Source: Lytechinus variegatus (taxonomy: Eukaryota > Echinodermata > Echinoidea > Temnopleuroida > Toxopneustidae). From it: DNA of 64,000 nt. The notes under the pieces are model-generated. The model was not told where the DNA came from. It saw only the letters and a list, made by a program, of their open reading frames with translations, and did no database searches. Location of the stretch: assembly GCF_018143015.1 (NCBI RefSeq), contig NC_054741.1:37910510-37974509 (forward strand), in the 5' to 3' direction. The position numbers were made by a program, and so were the translations under genes. Positions 36,701-48,976 of the stretch are shown here, in pieces (the stretch's first letter is position 1; each line of letters starts with the position of its first letter).

Positions 36701-39700
36701 GATGAATATTCTTCTCCATATATTCTATTCATTTAAGTTTCAATTTCATTTTTCTATACTTTTATTGCTGTATCATGCAGTCCTCAACGTCTATTCTTCA
36801 AAGATTAAGATATAGTGATATCATGTTTATTTTATGTAGCCATATGGAGTAGCCCAGCCAGGTCCCATGGTCAGATATGATACTACTAGCTCCATAGGAC
36901 AACCTCAGATGACTGGGGGTAAGTATGCTTGCTCGTATGTTTATCTTAGAAGTCCTTCCAGGAGGATTTGATTAATTCAGAGGCACCTTGTCTATCCTAA
37001 CTCAATTAATGATTAAGTTGTCTGTGATGACACCTGTCATGAGGCAGTGTCCCTGGCCATATGTAGAATTTGCATGCAACTAAGAAATCGAATGCAAGTC
37101 CCATCGCATGTTTTTTATTTGTTTAAAATCAAGGTTATTTAATATTTGGAGTTCACTCTTTCTGAACTTGCCCAAGATCTGTCTTTTCCCCCTCTTGTGC
37201 GTTTCATGAAAAAAAAATTGATATTACAAAGTTTGCTTTATCTAGCCCAACAGTTTCAGCTGTTATTTGATCTATACTTACTGTGAGGGTACTTGAAGAG
37301 CAGTCCTTTGCAGCAAACCATTTTTTTTTCTTCAGAATATTCTGTAACATAGGGGCATGGGTGTATCAGTAAACAGGATCTGGGAACACTTTTATACCTT
37401 CAGAGTAAATGTGCAAACTTAATCTGTCAAAAACCCAAATGGTGTCATGCTTCCCCTCTCCTCAATGAACTTCACTGGCCACCTGTATCTGAAAGAATAC
37501 GTTATCGGATACTTGTTCAAACTCTGTCAACCAAACCTTCTTTCATTTCTTACTATTTCAGCAACAAAGGTCAACATACTTTTGTCACTTCCACATCTGC
37601 TCCATCCCATGTCATTTCTAAATCCAGAAAACGGCTTGCTTTAATTCTTTCCAATCTCTTGCTCCTGTCTTTGGAACAAACTCCCAACATCTCTCTGAAA
37701 CATCTCTTCTCTTGACCTCTTCAAAAAACATTTTAAAATACAACTGTATAACTATTAACCTTAACTTGTGTCATGCCATGAACATCACTTTGTATCCTCT
37801 GGAAAAAAAGCACGATGTAAATCCAATGATTATTATCATAAAAAATGGATAACTCACAATGATTATTTCAATCTTTCCCTAATAACACTTTCATTTATCT
37901 TCAAAATTCCTTTCAGGTTCTCAGCTTTCCCAGTCAGCATACTTCTCCTTGCAGCTCCCATACGTCCTACTAGGTCTGGGTCAGAATCCTAACTTTGTAG
38001 ATACTCTCATGGTTGGTGTTCCTGGACCGACAGATGGAGAAACTAAGGTTAGATTCCACCACCCTCCTTCTCCAATTTCAAAACATTTTTTCTTATGATA
38101 CCTTCTCATTTTTTTATCAGATTTATTAAAAATCAAGTCCTTTGTATTAACTTTGAATTTTCATTGTAGCTTATTCAATTAGAATTATGCAAAATATAGC
38201 AGGTAGTGTATGATGCATTGATTTTACAAACTGTAATTTATCCTTGTTTATTTTTCATATAGCTCTGAGTTAAAGCTACAGTTTCATTAGTTTTGTTTTC
38301 TTCATTGGTGTTGCAAAATGAGTAGATATTCTTGTTTTAGAACAATGTGAAAAGTATGTAAAGGTCTGATCAGTCCAAATTCACGGAAAGAACGTTTCAT
38401 TTGGCTCTGGAATACACAGGGCATTCATGAAGAGTATCATCATTGTATTTTAAGAAAATATGCTCTCATTACAATACAGTTATTCATGAATGTTTGTGAA
38501 TGTGTTTCTGGTGAGCTGAGAAATGTTTTTCTTTTCTAATTCTCAGAACCCGAGGGTACACCAGTGGACTTCTGTTATACCCAACTCACAGCTGATTGTA
38601 ATCCCTTATCCATTAGACAAACCTAATGAGTAAGTCAATGTTCAAGGATAAAACCCCAAGGGTATCCATTGCTACACAGACAATGTTAACAGGAATGCTT
38701 GTTTTCTAATGCTTTTATACAAATTGATGCTTTGATTATTTTAATGTTCACAACTCTACTCAGTTAAGTACGGTGGGTGGTATCACACACTGGTTTAACA
38801 ACAGACTAAATAAGAATTTTAGCCCATACTTTGATGGAATGCTAGGTTAATCTATCTATCTTCAATATTCTTGACAAATATAATGTGCCAAATTAAACAT
38901 TGAAAGTTATCATTTTATCTTACTCTACACATGATAACAAACCAGTTTTCAAAACAACTTTTCATCACAGGATTTATGCTTAATTAAACTCCATAGCTCA
39001 AACTTTTTGGTGATATCGTTTTGTTAATTTCTTGAGAGTGCCATGACAAATGTGGGTGCCAGTATTATTGCACTCGAAATCATGAAAGTTATGATAAATT
39101 ATGGAATTATATACAATAATGCAGAAGAAGCATCCCAGATTACACATGAAACTGTTCTCCATTTCACGCCAGTAAAGTCCAGATGATCAGATTTATTTCT
39201 ATTTTGCAATTTGTATTTCTTCCTGGATGAATCATAACATACAATTACTTATATATCAGTTTAATTGTCAGCTTTTTATCTGCTTATTGTGTTAAGACAT
39301 ACATATCATATTGAATGAACACTGACTGCCTTGTAGAAGTGGGGCAATTTTATTCCTTATCTTTGAATTATGTACAATATGTGGAAAATGTTAAAACAGA
39401 CTATCATGTTTTTATGTAATTTTTCTTTGTCATAGTTGGATAACAAAGATTCTAATCATTCCTGGTCAGTCTGTCCTGTTGACTGGTGTCGTCCTCATCA
39501 GTACTTGTGTTGTCTTAGCATTAACAGCAGCATTTCTTCATCTCAAAGAAAGGGTATGTACCACTCTTACTTTTCATTGGATGTCTAAAGCCCGGCACAC
39601 ACTAAACAATCCGACGACGACACGGTTTTTTAACAAATCGCACTTTGTATTAAATTTGAATTTTCCAAGAACTAAAATCGTTTTGCTTTAAATTCAACAT

Positions 39701-40941
39701 AATGCCAGAAATACTAAAATCAGATTTCTGCTTTACTACTAGCCTTGTAGGAGTAAAGTCAAAATTCAGCTTCAAGTTTCATCTGATGATGATGTCTTTA
39801 CAATTTGGAATGGAATTTGCTTTTATTCCTACAGGGAGGCTCAAAATAGACTGGAATTTTGATTTTGCTATTCATCCCACTATTCGGAACTTTGATCGTT
39901 CAGATTTACGGATTGAAGTGTTTATATCAAATGCTGTTGTTATTTCTTTGAAAATCAGATCAGAGCGGATCTTGTGGTGTGCACTGGGCTTTAGAGTTTG
40001 TTGCAAGAAACCTGCAATAAGTCCAGGACCTGTTTTATAAAGAGTTACAACTATGGCAACTTGACCAACTTTTATAGAAACCTTGATTGTGATTGGCTCA
40101 GATTGTGATTGGCTGCAGAGCCCAGTTACCATGGAGGTTACCATAATGGCAAAATTACAACAGACGGCAAGTTTAGATTTAAAAAAAATCTATTTCAAGT
40201 TTTCCAACTGAGTTTGCTTCTTGAAACATCAAATATTGTTTTTGCTATAGATGAAAATTCAAGTCTCAATTGTGCAATTTTTTTATCTATACTTAAAATA
40301 ATTGAAAATAAGTTTCTTGGAATACACCCTAAGGGAAGCAAATAGACAATATAGTGTTTTTTAAAAATGAAGGAAACCAGAGGAAAAATTAACACTGCAG
40401 AGTGAATATGAATGTCTTATAAGTTGCATTATTATTATTATTATTGTTAACTGGGGACAATGTACTTTTAGATATGAATAGAGATTGGAAATTTATGAAC
40501 CTATCAGGAACAAGATTAGATATGTACACTAAATTTGCTCAGTGGATTCTTTTATAAATCATGATCCTGTTTCAAGACTAATCCTAACCTTATGTATTTA
40601 TATATATATTATAAATCTATGTTCTTTTGATATTTTCTTCTGTTTGTTATCAAGTTTCTCTTGCGTTATGCTTACCTTGGTGGTGACACTTTTTCTTTTC
40701 TTAGGTGTTGATTTTTCCCCCTCCTCCCCACATTATTTTTCATTGGTATCTGTATACATTTGGGAGGGATAATTACCACAGTTGAGATTACATTTATATT
40801 CATGATTCTCACATCCATAAAGTACATTGATTCATTGTTTCATAAATATAACCTAAATTATTTTTTTCAATTCAATTGCAGAAAGACGATGAAAAGGAAA
40901 AGAGACAAGAAGCACATCGATTCCATTTTGATGCCATGTGA
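24740..40941 (+). CDS. ITFG1: ITFG1 / T-cell immunomodulatory protein (LINKIN) homologue, 16 coding exons; exon 1 split by a transposon
   Basis: Exons are 24740-24917 with 25952-25975 (one exon split by an insertion), 27388-27466, 28665-28822, 30039-30090, 32203-32274, 32802-33085, 33561-33649, 34365-34552, 35036-35162, 35469-35577, 35935-35984, 36840-36918, 37917-38047, 38547-38629, 39436-39553 and 40882-40941. All intron phases match. The product is 626 residues (human about 612). It has an N-terminal signal peptide (hydrophobic NILWVCCILSI) and FG-GAP/integrin-alpha-like repeats (GVFGDFNMDKK, SGDFDGDFQIDVLI, DLTGNFAADLFM, TGDYNLDTLNDVLV). SQSAYFSLQLPYVLLGLG and VIPNSQLIVIPYP follow, then one membrane helix in exon 15 (LLTGVVLISTCVVLALTAAF). 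The cytoplasmic tail ends EKRQEAHRFHFDAM, nearly as in vertebrates. Family members are single-pass surface proteins linked to cell adhesion. As the sequence stands, the insertion stops the frame after KKTGARFSTHGQ plus eleven codons. Confidence 0.93.
24918..25948. mobile_element. 1,031-bp TIR element inserted in ITFG1 coding exon 1, target duplication CTG
   Basis: The left end GGGCCCGTTTCTCAACAC (24918-24935) and right end GTGTTGAGAAACGGGCCC (25931-25948) are perfect 18-bp inverted repeats. They are flanked by CTG at 24915-24917 and CTG at 25949-25951. A looser similarity continues inward for about 100 bp (TTTCTCGAAAGGCTTCC against TTTCACGAAGCCC). The interior is AT-rich with no transposase frame, so it is non-autonomous. 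A 3-bp target duplication would fit a PIF/Harbinger-like family (inference). Confidence 0.88.
27637..28085. mobile_element. Foldback element in ITFG1 intron 2
   Basis: The left arm (about 27637-27785) and right arm (about 27930-28075) are reverse complements. Shared blocks include GTACACCATGTGGAGTGTTA, AAGGACTGTAAACCAGAAGA and AATGTAGTCCTGAAAAGG (one mismatch). A related sequence lies at 47604-47915. No transposase is seen. Confidence 0.75.
29125..29922. repeat. Dispersed repeat with AGGTCAAAGGTCA units, copy 2 (ITFG1 intron 3)
   Basis: It starts GTCTCGCCTGCATAGCAGAG and has the same GGCGCCGCTTTTCCGACGGC block as copy 1 at 3596-4532. The 13-mer is perfect at 29652 and has one change at 29325 and one at 29488. 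The end GCAGGCAAGACTGCCAGAGG matches copy 1. Confidence 0.75.
30279..31881. mobile_element. 1,603-bp TIR element with TTAT target duplication and repeated GGTTACTCACGTTACAT (ITFG1 intron 4)
   Basis: The ends are GGGCTATTCCAC (30279-30290) and GTGGAATTGCCC (31870-31881), which are inverted repeats with one mismatch. They are flanked by TTAT at 30275-30278 and 31882-31885. Inside, GGTTACTCACGTTACA or a one- or two-base variant occurs at 30291, 30470, 30656, 31321, 31341 and 31506, all on the + strand. A C run with GCGGG lies at 30985-31000. No transposase frame is seen. Confidence 0.7.
36458..36475. repeat. Poly-C run
   Basis: About 17 C in a row within ITFG1 intron 11. The length is likely unreliable in assembly. 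Confidence 0.8.
37440..37830 (+). pseudogene. LINE (non-LTR retrotransposon) 3' fragment in ITFG1 intron 12
   Basis: The + strand reads LHWPPVSERIRYRILVQTL, then SYYFSNKGQH and SRKRLALILSN, followed by a broken CSCLWNKLP-like segment, typical of the end of CR1/RTE-like reverse transcriptase proteins (LHWLPV...RI.YKIL). A tail GATGTAAATCCAATGATTAT ends it about 90 bases before exon 13. It is 5'-truncated. Confidence 0.65.
39587..39992. mobile_element. TIR element, about 406 bp, in ITFG1 intron 15
   Basis: The left end is AAAGCCCGGCACACACTA. The reverse complement of the right end reads AAAGCCCAGTGCACACCAC. The insertion is only about 34 bases after the exon 15 donor site. No coding capacity. 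Confidence 0.65.
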
Positions 40942-41124
40942 TCTTAGATCGTTTCATAGCTTACACTTATTTATTATATTACAGTAAAAGTTATTATTTG
41001 ATAACCACTTCTTATTCTAATGAACTCTAACCTGACAGTCTTAGATTAGAAAATGGAATTTATTGATTTGATTATAACAGAATTGAAATTAAGTTAACAT
41101 GGTGCTTTACATCATAATTAAATC

Positions 41125-41425
41125 AGCTTTGTGGCCCAGTGGATAAGTCTCCGGACTTTAAAACAGAGAGTTGTGGGTTCAAATCCCAAGTATCCAGCAA
41201 GTATTTCATCCACATTGTGCTGCACTCAACCCAGGTGGGATGAATGGGTACCTGGCAGGAATATATTCCTTGAAATGCATGTGCGCTGTAATCTTAGTAA
41301 TTACGGCTGCCGAGCTACAGCTGGGGTAATAATATCCAAGTCCTTTGGAAGCGCATAGAGACATTATTCATAATGTGATATGTGCTATACAAGAACTGTA
41401 TATTATTATTATCATTATTATCTTG
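41125..41425 (+). mobile_element. tRNA-derived SINE (family A), full-length copy
   Basis: The A-box-like TGGCCCAGTGGATAAG begins near 41133 and the B-box GGGTTCAAATCCC is at about 41175-41187. The body has CTGCACTCAACCCAGGTGGG and GAATGGGTACCTGGCAGGAA, and the tail is TTATTATTATCATTATTAT. It lies in the ITFG1 3' region and is not a functional tRNA gene because the acceptor ends do not pair. Confidence 0.85.
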
Positions 41426-41466
41426 TATTTCATGCTGTTCATCTGAAATGAATGTAAAATGTAACT

Positions 41467-41855
41467 TAAGGCGACCACATACCTTTCGATTGGCCTGCGA
41501 CCCGATTTCAGAATAAAATGTAGAATTTGATGCAAATATTGAAACATGGAATATCTTTCTGTGTCATGTTCGAAATCATAGTACAAATACCTATGTTCAA
41601 ATCTGTGACTATGCTATCATCCTTAGCACAAAAGCAAAATTAATATCTAGTCGTAATGAGGTCATAGCAGTCGTACGATTGGCTACGATTTGAAACTGAT
41701 TTGACCTTTACTCCAAAACCAAGGCTTGCAATCTTTCAATTAATCTTAACCTCAATCAAAATGATATGTTCCATTCACATTTTCAGAAAATCAGCAAAAT
41801 GCAATTTGTTCCAAAATCGGATCGCGAACAGTTGTAAGGTGTGCGGTCGCCTTTA
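41467..41855. mobile_element. TIR element, about 389 bp
   Basis: The left end is TAAGGCGACCACATACCTT. The reverse complement of the right end is AAAGGCGACCGCACACCTT. The next bases hold further pairs (CGATTGGCC... and ...ACGATTGGCTACGATT). Non-coding. Confidence 0.7.
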
Positions 41856-43740
41856 CAGACCATGATTAGATGTGGTAAAACTTGGTTTCCTACAGACTTT
41901 GATTGACACAAGTTTTAGATTTTTTCAAAGACCAACAATGATTTTATCTTGCCATTGTTTTACATTTTAAATAATCCATCTTAGTATCCAAGGATCATTC
42001 AATTCTCTTAGATAAAATCATAAATTGGAGACCATATTTGACACATCCTTCATTTTGTATTCATTTGTTTGATACTAAAGTTATCATCATAGTTGTAAGC
42101 TGTCCTCTTTTAGTTCCATTTGATTATTCTATGCTATTAAAAGTTGTGATTGAATTGGAACAATTGCAGCCCATTTCTCTCATAATACTTCACTAACTTA
42201 TTCTGTGTAGGAAATATAAGGTTTATGGATTATTATTCTTGAGGTTTATCTCCATTGGTCAAAATGCTCTGTATTCATACAGAACCTTTGAAAATCTGAT
42301 CAGATAGTTACTCGAATTATAGGATATGAATTCATTGTTGCAAATAAATACTAGGAACATGCTCTTGTGCAATATGTAGTGCACTTTAAAAAGAAAAAAA
42401 AGTATTCTTACTGATAATTGTAGGTTTCTACTGAACTTCAAGGTAGAAATAGCTCTAGAAAAACATTAGGAAATAGATTTAGTTGAGAGAAACTGATGTC
42501 TTCCATATGTGCACAAGCTATTGTATTTAAGGAAATTCATGGAGCATGATTATGTTATTCTATTTTGATACAAGACACTTCTTTCTGTCAATGTCTACAT
42601 TTACAGATGCACTTGGAAATTTCATATAGGTACTGGGTAATATATTCTAATACAACTGTCTTAGAAATGTTGGTACAGTGATACTGTATGTCTTTGATGG
42701 TTTGTGTATGTCTTGTGTATGTTTTTTTTTATATGATACATACCACATTTATATTACTTATAGATTATAAAGAAAGTGCAATGTTTAAATTTATGGAATG
42801 CATTCCTTTATTCATGTATGTTGTCAAATGAGTGTAAATGTTTACCTGGTATGCCTAATGTGATTTTATATATGCTATTAGAACTAAAGTTTTGTATGTA
42901 TGTTAAACTGAATATCTAGTATTAAAGCATGGTTCGAATAATTTATTGTTTAGGTAATATGTTTTGTGTTCTGTATTGTGAACTAATTAACAATGGGAAG
43001 AGATACATTTACTTATTAATATATTGGTTCCCTAGTCTTGGGGCAAGTAAATAGTGTTATCATACAAGCATAATGCGAAATATGCAAAATAAACAACTAC
43101 CCATTTTGAGTCAATGGGGGGGGGGGTTAGTCCATTGTCTATCATCTGTTGTAATGATACCCACATGAAAAAGTTGATTTCTCTGGTTAAAATGTCTTTC
43201 TGTGAATATCAAAGCGAATACATTTCTAAATGTTATGATTGAGTAAGTTTCAAGTATGTGATAATGGCCTTGGTGTTATAGTTTTTCCTGTAAAAAGGGG
43301 CTAGAGGGTGGGGTAATTGAAGTTCAAAGGATGTATGTTGAATTGTAAACATATTTGACACACTTCTTTGTACAATGAAGTAGGCATTTTGGCTCTGTCA
43401 ATTATATGAAGTTTTGTTCCTAATATTTGTTCATACCACATGTTAAATAATGATCACATTGATGCATAAGAAATAAAACAAAATTAATGACCAGCTATTG
43501 TAAAGCAGCTGCATTTGTGACCGTCCAATCATTTCTTGATATATCTAGGTATAAGAAAGCCTGTGAGACCATCAAAATTAATTCATTACGGAACCTTGTT
43601 CACGTATATCCCTCGTCTTGGGATCGATGCAGTGAGAGTGTACTCGTGGAGTCAAAGTATTGTGTTTACGAGGAAAAACATTGCCTATGAAATAGTTCAT
43701 TTTACTTGCTGATGTAAAGCATAGTCCAAGTGAGCTATAC

Positions 43741-44075
43741 ATTTTATGCCCCCGCATACGAAGTCAGGAGGGGGCATTAAGCATTGCCCCTGTCCGTCCC
43801 CCCCATTTGTTTCCACGCAATACCTCTAAAAATACTTAATGGATTTTAATATATAAAATACAGGCTCAGTTCGAATTTTGAGTCTGCAGGTCAAAGGTCA
43901 CAGCTCATTAAATATGCGAGTTGGTTTCCGCATAACTTATGAAATATTCAACCAATTAAAAAAGATTTTGGTGTGTAGGTAGACGACACCATAATACAGT
44001 CCAAGTTCAAATTCAGATTCCGCAGGTCAAAGGTCACAGCTCATTAAATATGCGAGTTGGTTTCCGCATGATAAC
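43741..44075. repeat. Dispersed repeat with ATGCCCCCGCATACGAAGTC head and two AGGTCAAAGGTCA units
   Basis: After the head and a GGGGGCATTAAGCATTGCCC block, a 136-bp unit is present twice: TGCAGGTCAAAGGTCACAGC at 43885 and a near copy with CGCAGG at 44021. Each is followed by TCATTAAATATGCGAGTTGG and TTTCCGCAT. The tail of the repeat is not resolved. Confidence 0.65.
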
Positions 44076-47000
44076 TCATTATCAAGACACTGCGCCTGGC
44101 AGCTCTAGCCATTAGGTGAGCCTTGCCTTGGCTGCCTTGCTGAGCTCAGCCAGCGGAAATTTGAAATGTTATAATAAATTTTTCATAGGTTGAAATGAAC
44201 TTCCTTTTCTTCAACATTTATGAATTTTGATGTCACAAGGAATGATACAGGTGGAAGAGCTACATATGCAATGACTCATTCTCAGAACAAGCTAAAACTG
44301 TTCACTCTTGGGAACATCTATAGCACCGTTCTCCCTCAGGGTGTTGGCACTTTGGAGAAGGGTACTACTGATCTTCCTTCGATGTGAATAATTTTAAGCC
44401 AGATCCTCGAGAGTCATTCTATATTAATATATGACCTACATAGATACTAAAATGTAGAGATACAACCCATTCCTTTAAATGAAGGATAGTACACATATAT
44501 ACACAGATTAAAGAGGGACTGGTTAAACGATGGCAAAAGATCTCTTATTATTTCCATGGTTTAACATGTCCTTCCCATGACCATATATATTTACATGTAG
44601 TTTTTATCTGTAATCTTTGGTAAGAGTAGAAGCTGAACACCATACACCTGAAATTAATCATCTTGGAAGTTCATGCTGCAGGCTACACGTCTATGCCATG
44701 CTAATACATTGTATGCCAGTGATTGCGGCACCTCACCGTGCACACCTTTGTTAACATGTCAGACAGTACTTGTATAAAATTTCTCATGAAAAAATCATAG
44801 GTCTTGCAATTTCAGTTTTTCAGCTCTTGTCAGTACAAACAGTATGAAGACTTCTCATAAAATGTGTTAAACTCCACAGAAAGCATAAACTATGCATCTG
44901 TAAAAAGGCTTTCCAAATATCTTATTTTGTTTGTGTACTACATCTAAAGACCACCTGTTTGCAAATATGGGACAGATTCAGACATCTAATTCCTCTCCAT
45001 CCATCCACAGAGAAAAAAAAAACACCAAACACAAAATCCGACTAAAAAAATGAATAAACCACTACTCCATCATGATATGCTGTTGTTATTCACAATAGGT
45101 TTTAATTTTGTACAATATTAGATATATCATTTACACATATAATAATAAATCATTGCTTTTCATCATTTTTGCCTTCAATATATGTAATGATGTCTAAATA
45201 TTTTTTTTCAATACGGTACATAAATAGTCCTTATTTAGCATCTGTCTATGACAATTTAAGAAACCCCCAAACTGATGATTTTATATACTTCTGAATAAGA
45301 TTCAATTACAAATTTATACCATAATCCCTTTCTAAAGGCTATAGATATTCCATATTTTAAAAAAAGTATTAAATTTGGGTACAAGTAATGAAAGCTTATA
45401 AAGTGTTGTAGTTTACTCCTTCATATACTACTCTTATTGCAGAGAATAATCATTCGATTAAGTATTATTTCATATAAGCAATTCCTTAGAGTTGTTCAAG
45501 AGCCAAACCTATGCCATACCTTCTTATGTATACATCGAATCTTCACAAGAAGTGTGATAAATGTTCTGATGAAATAAAACCATTCATAATTTGGTTTAAT
45601 GTTAATACAATATAACTAAATATGCTGAATGCAGATTTTTATTCAAAGAATGACTGACATAAGTTTCTATAAGCACAAACAATACAGTTTTTAGCTAGTG
45701 TTAACACATTAGAATAAATTTTGCAAGTAAATAAAATCATCAGTTCAGTGCTTCAATAGTTGATATACATACAGCTTCAAATACAAGCGCATGAATGTAG
45801 AAAGAACATTTAATAATATATAAACTCATGATTGATTAGATATAATATATTTCTTTGCTTTGCAACATGCACAATATGTACTGAAATACTTGGTCACAAG
45901 CCCAGGTACTGAAGGATTGAAAGAAACAATTTTCATTCCTTAAAACAGAACATTACCAAAAATTAACAAACCAAATGAATCAAAATGCTCATAGATTTGG
46001 TTCAATTATGGATGTTATCAAAACCACAAAATTGACTAACATGTGAAAAATAATGAAGTCTGACAATTCACTTTATAAATGAAAATATGTTTACATCTCT
46101 ACTTCCAGAATTATTTGCACATTTATTCATCCAATTTAATCTAATAAGATATAAGCTTTTCAAAGTGACATATTACAAAGACAGCCCAAAACATAAAAAT
46201 TACCTTATTCTAAGTAATCTGTTAAATGTTTTTAAAAATACAGTATTCATTACCTCACATCGCATTAACAAAAAGGAAGTTCACCTGCCTTCCAAAAATT
46301 GCTTTTTAATTGTATGTTTATCGTTTTGCTGTATGGCATTATATCTGACAGTGATCATTATAATGTTAGTCCAATCAAGTCCTTTACAATAGATCGTATC
46401 AATATATATCTAACACAGACTGGAATCTTGATGCTAATAACTGTACTATGCCTGGTTATCCTAAATCTCATGAGATTCAATGGCTTGCATGCCAGACAGA
46501 TGATCATCACATAAGAGTATAATTTCAACATAATTCTTCATATTCAGGACCATATTATTATTCAATCCGGTCAAGGAACTTTGCTAGTCAAGTATTCATT
46601 ACAGATACCCAATGTGTCTTGATGTATTTGATTTGTTTATTAGCTAAAGCTCCCCAACTCACAAGCTTGAATGACCAATATGCCTTCCTTATTCAGTATG
46701 TGCATTAATAACTGACATTATAGAAAGGCATTTATTCATACTTAAAGTTGGGACAAGGATAGGTTTAACATTAAATTCTTCTTAAGGTAGGGCAAACCAA
46801 ATGGCATACCGAGACCCGCATATCGGTGATTGGCAGTATCTATTCCCTTTTTAGTTCTAAAACCAGTAGTATTAGCTGAAGAGGATATATGAAAATAGTC
46901 CACAAAACTTCATTAACACAAAACAAAATATTTACGGACAATCCTTTGGTGTGTGCTTAAAACATGCACAATTTGCACATGTTTTGTCTTTAAGTGGTTG

Positions 47001-47600
47001 ATTCAAATCCATCAAAATCTAAAAAGGTTAAATTAATTAGACAATTGAAAACAAAACCGGAGGTTATGAAGAAACTTCTATTATCAAACACGATTGAAAT
47101 ATGAAAACCTGTTATCAAACACTATTGAAATGTGAAAACAGCAAGCACCTGTTTAACAATAAAACAATTTACCAAAACGCATTTGATAACAAGATGCAAG
47201 TAAAAAATAATATCCACTGGCACCACTATTCAAATGTTGAGGCAAACCACAAGCCCATACATATCCATATATGTATGGAATAGGATGTATTGTCCAACCT
47301 TTAGAAGGGCTACTTGAATGCTGTGTATTTCAAAATCGCCATGAATCCTAACAAAAAGTGAAGTTTTATCTATTTAGAAATCTTGTATTTTTCATATTTC
47401 AATGATATATTAATTTTTGTAGCTTTTTGAGACTGATTACATTGCAGCATCATTCTTTTGTGAAATGCAATCTTTTGAGAAATGACATTAAATACTGCAT
47501 CATACCATTACAGCCAAGAATTGCACATCAGCATTATATGGGAAAGATTATCATTGCTATGGCACCATTGAATAATCTGAGAAACATTTCAATGATGAAC
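44076..47600. other. AT-rich non-coding stretch between ITFG1 and TRAPPC8
   Basis: No credible exon or clear repeat is seen over 3.5 kb. Some of it could be TRAPPC8 3' untranslated sequence, since that gene ends at 49635 and points this way, but nothing in the sequence fixes the end. The open frames at 46087-46514 are short and compositionally biased. Confidence 0.35.
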
Positions 47601-47603
47601 TTT

Positions 47604-47915
47604 CGCAGATGTGGTTTTACGGCACACCATGCGTCAAATCATGGATGGATGGAGATAAAAGTGGATAGAGGTAGAAGTAAAATGGAAAGGTGAGAAAGTG
47701 GAGGTTGGGAGGTAGAGAATACTTTTCAGAATGAGTGTAGTCCTTAAAAGGAATGTAAACCTGATTAGTAGGCAGGGTGAGAGGCTGAGTAGAAGGCTGG
47801 TTGGGTTGGAGAGCTGAGAGAGGCTTGAGGAGGTTGGCTTGAGTTGGCAAATGGAGCTGTAAACCTGTAAACCACTTCCATAATTGTTCATACCATCATG
47901 CCAACCTTCAAACAT
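47604..47915. mobile_element. Diverged relative of the foldback at 27637-28085
   Basis: It shares GCAGATGTGG(T)TTTACGG, ACACCATG, the GAAAGTGGA segment and GTAGTCCT(T/G)AAAAGGA, then GTAAACC, and the outer end TTCATACCATCATGCCAACC. The arms are more eroded than in the other copy. Confidence 0.6.
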
Positions 47916-47918
47916 CGG

Positions 47919-48090
47919 GTGGGTGTTTCATAAAGCTGTTCGTAAGATAAGAGCGACTTTAAGAACGACAAATGATCCTTTCTCTTGGTTAATGGTATGC
48001 ACCACTGACGATGGTTTAGCATGTAAGAAAGGATCACCAGTCGTTCATAAAGTCGCTCTTAACTTACAAACAGCTTTATGAAACACCCAC
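47919..48090. mobile_element. 172-bp TIR element, family GTGGGTGTTTCATAAAGC, CGG target duplication
   Basis: The left end is GTGGGTGTTTCATAAAGCTG and the right end is its reverse complement. CGG lies on both sides (47916-47918 and 48091-48093). The arms pair over about 65 bp (GAGCGACTTTAAGAACGAC against GTCGTTCATAAAGTCGCTC). Relatives are at 56112-56282 and 63236-63418. Confidence 0.8.
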
Positions 48091-48976
48091 CGGGTGTGAA
48101 CTTTACATGCATACAGAGATTTGAAAGATTTGGCTTAGATATGTTACATTTTTTACATCATCAAAACTGACACAAGACCAAAAATTATTAACACTTCAAA
48201 TAAATGAATATGTTTCTGTGTAATGTACCCCCAAGTCATCTAATCCATTTGAATAGACGTGAAATGTCATAGCCTAGTACAGCATAACATGCAAAATGAT
48301 CAAAGTATAAGCGATACATAAGGACAGACAAGATGAGCATGAAGAAACATAAGGCTAATGTAGACTTAGTAGACAAACACAGACAGCAGTGTATTGAAAA
48401 GTAGATCAAATACCAATAAAATACTGACAAACAATGAAATCAAGATTATTACGTGTATCTGACTGTTTGGACTACATGATCGATTTCTGGCTCTACAGCC
48501 TGAACACATATATTCATACTGGGTAAAGAATAAATTATCAGCTCATAGTAACAGGTCCGATTTATAGTAAACAAAAAGCTCATTCAACTCTTGTCCAGAA
48601 ATCTAAGATTATTAGAAAAATAAGATTATTGTAAACCACAAGTGTTTCACCAACCACATTTACATGTATGTTCTACCTAAAACTGGGTTATTGTTGCCTC
48701 AGACATCACCAGGTAACCAATGAAATCTGGGTAAAGAAGGCAGATGAGGGTTAACAGCTGGTCAAAGGACATTAAAGATGCCTGGCTGGCATCAAAACTT
48801 AATTGCTGGTCAGGTGAATCAACTACTATATCAAACCACAGTCATAGAGCCAACAAATCCCTATAGGCCAGATGTTCCTCCGATTGAACAGTGGAAGTAA
48901 GATGCAGTTTAGCCCAGCATAAAGGCAAAACAGTCAATCTAAAAAAAATAATAATAGCATGGATGCTTCCAAATCA
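48091..48976. other. Non-coding stretch, probable TRAPPC8 3' flank
   Basis: AT-rich with no coding exon and no repeat that I can recognise. Confidence 0.3.

Larger units (their letters stand above)
40942..43740 (+). other. ITFG1 3' untranslated and downstream sequence
   Basis: No coding exon is seen. It contains a SINE (41125-41425) and a TIR element (41467-41855). The rest is AT-rich and free of obvious repeats. AATAAA at about 43471-43476 and other similar signals could end the transcript. Confidence 0.45.

Noticed and set aside
40080..40115. Direct repeat GATTGTGATTGGCT as paired CCAAT boxes of a promoter
   Set aside because: It lies in an ITFG1 intron inside repeat-like sequence, with no nearby gene start on either strand.
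41130..41200. Possible tRNA gene with GGGTTCAAATCCC
   Set aside because: It is the head of a SINE with a TTA-rich tail, with two other headed copies in the window and no acceptor stem pairing.
46087..46514. Two hydrophobic frames of 101 and 71 codons
   Set aside because: They are AT-rich sequence giving Leu/Ile/Phe bias, with no splice support and no family resemblance.
47617..47915. Minus-strand frames of 77 and 93 codons
   Set aside because: They lie in a foldback repeat related to 27637-28085, and the shared sequence is not conserved as protein.
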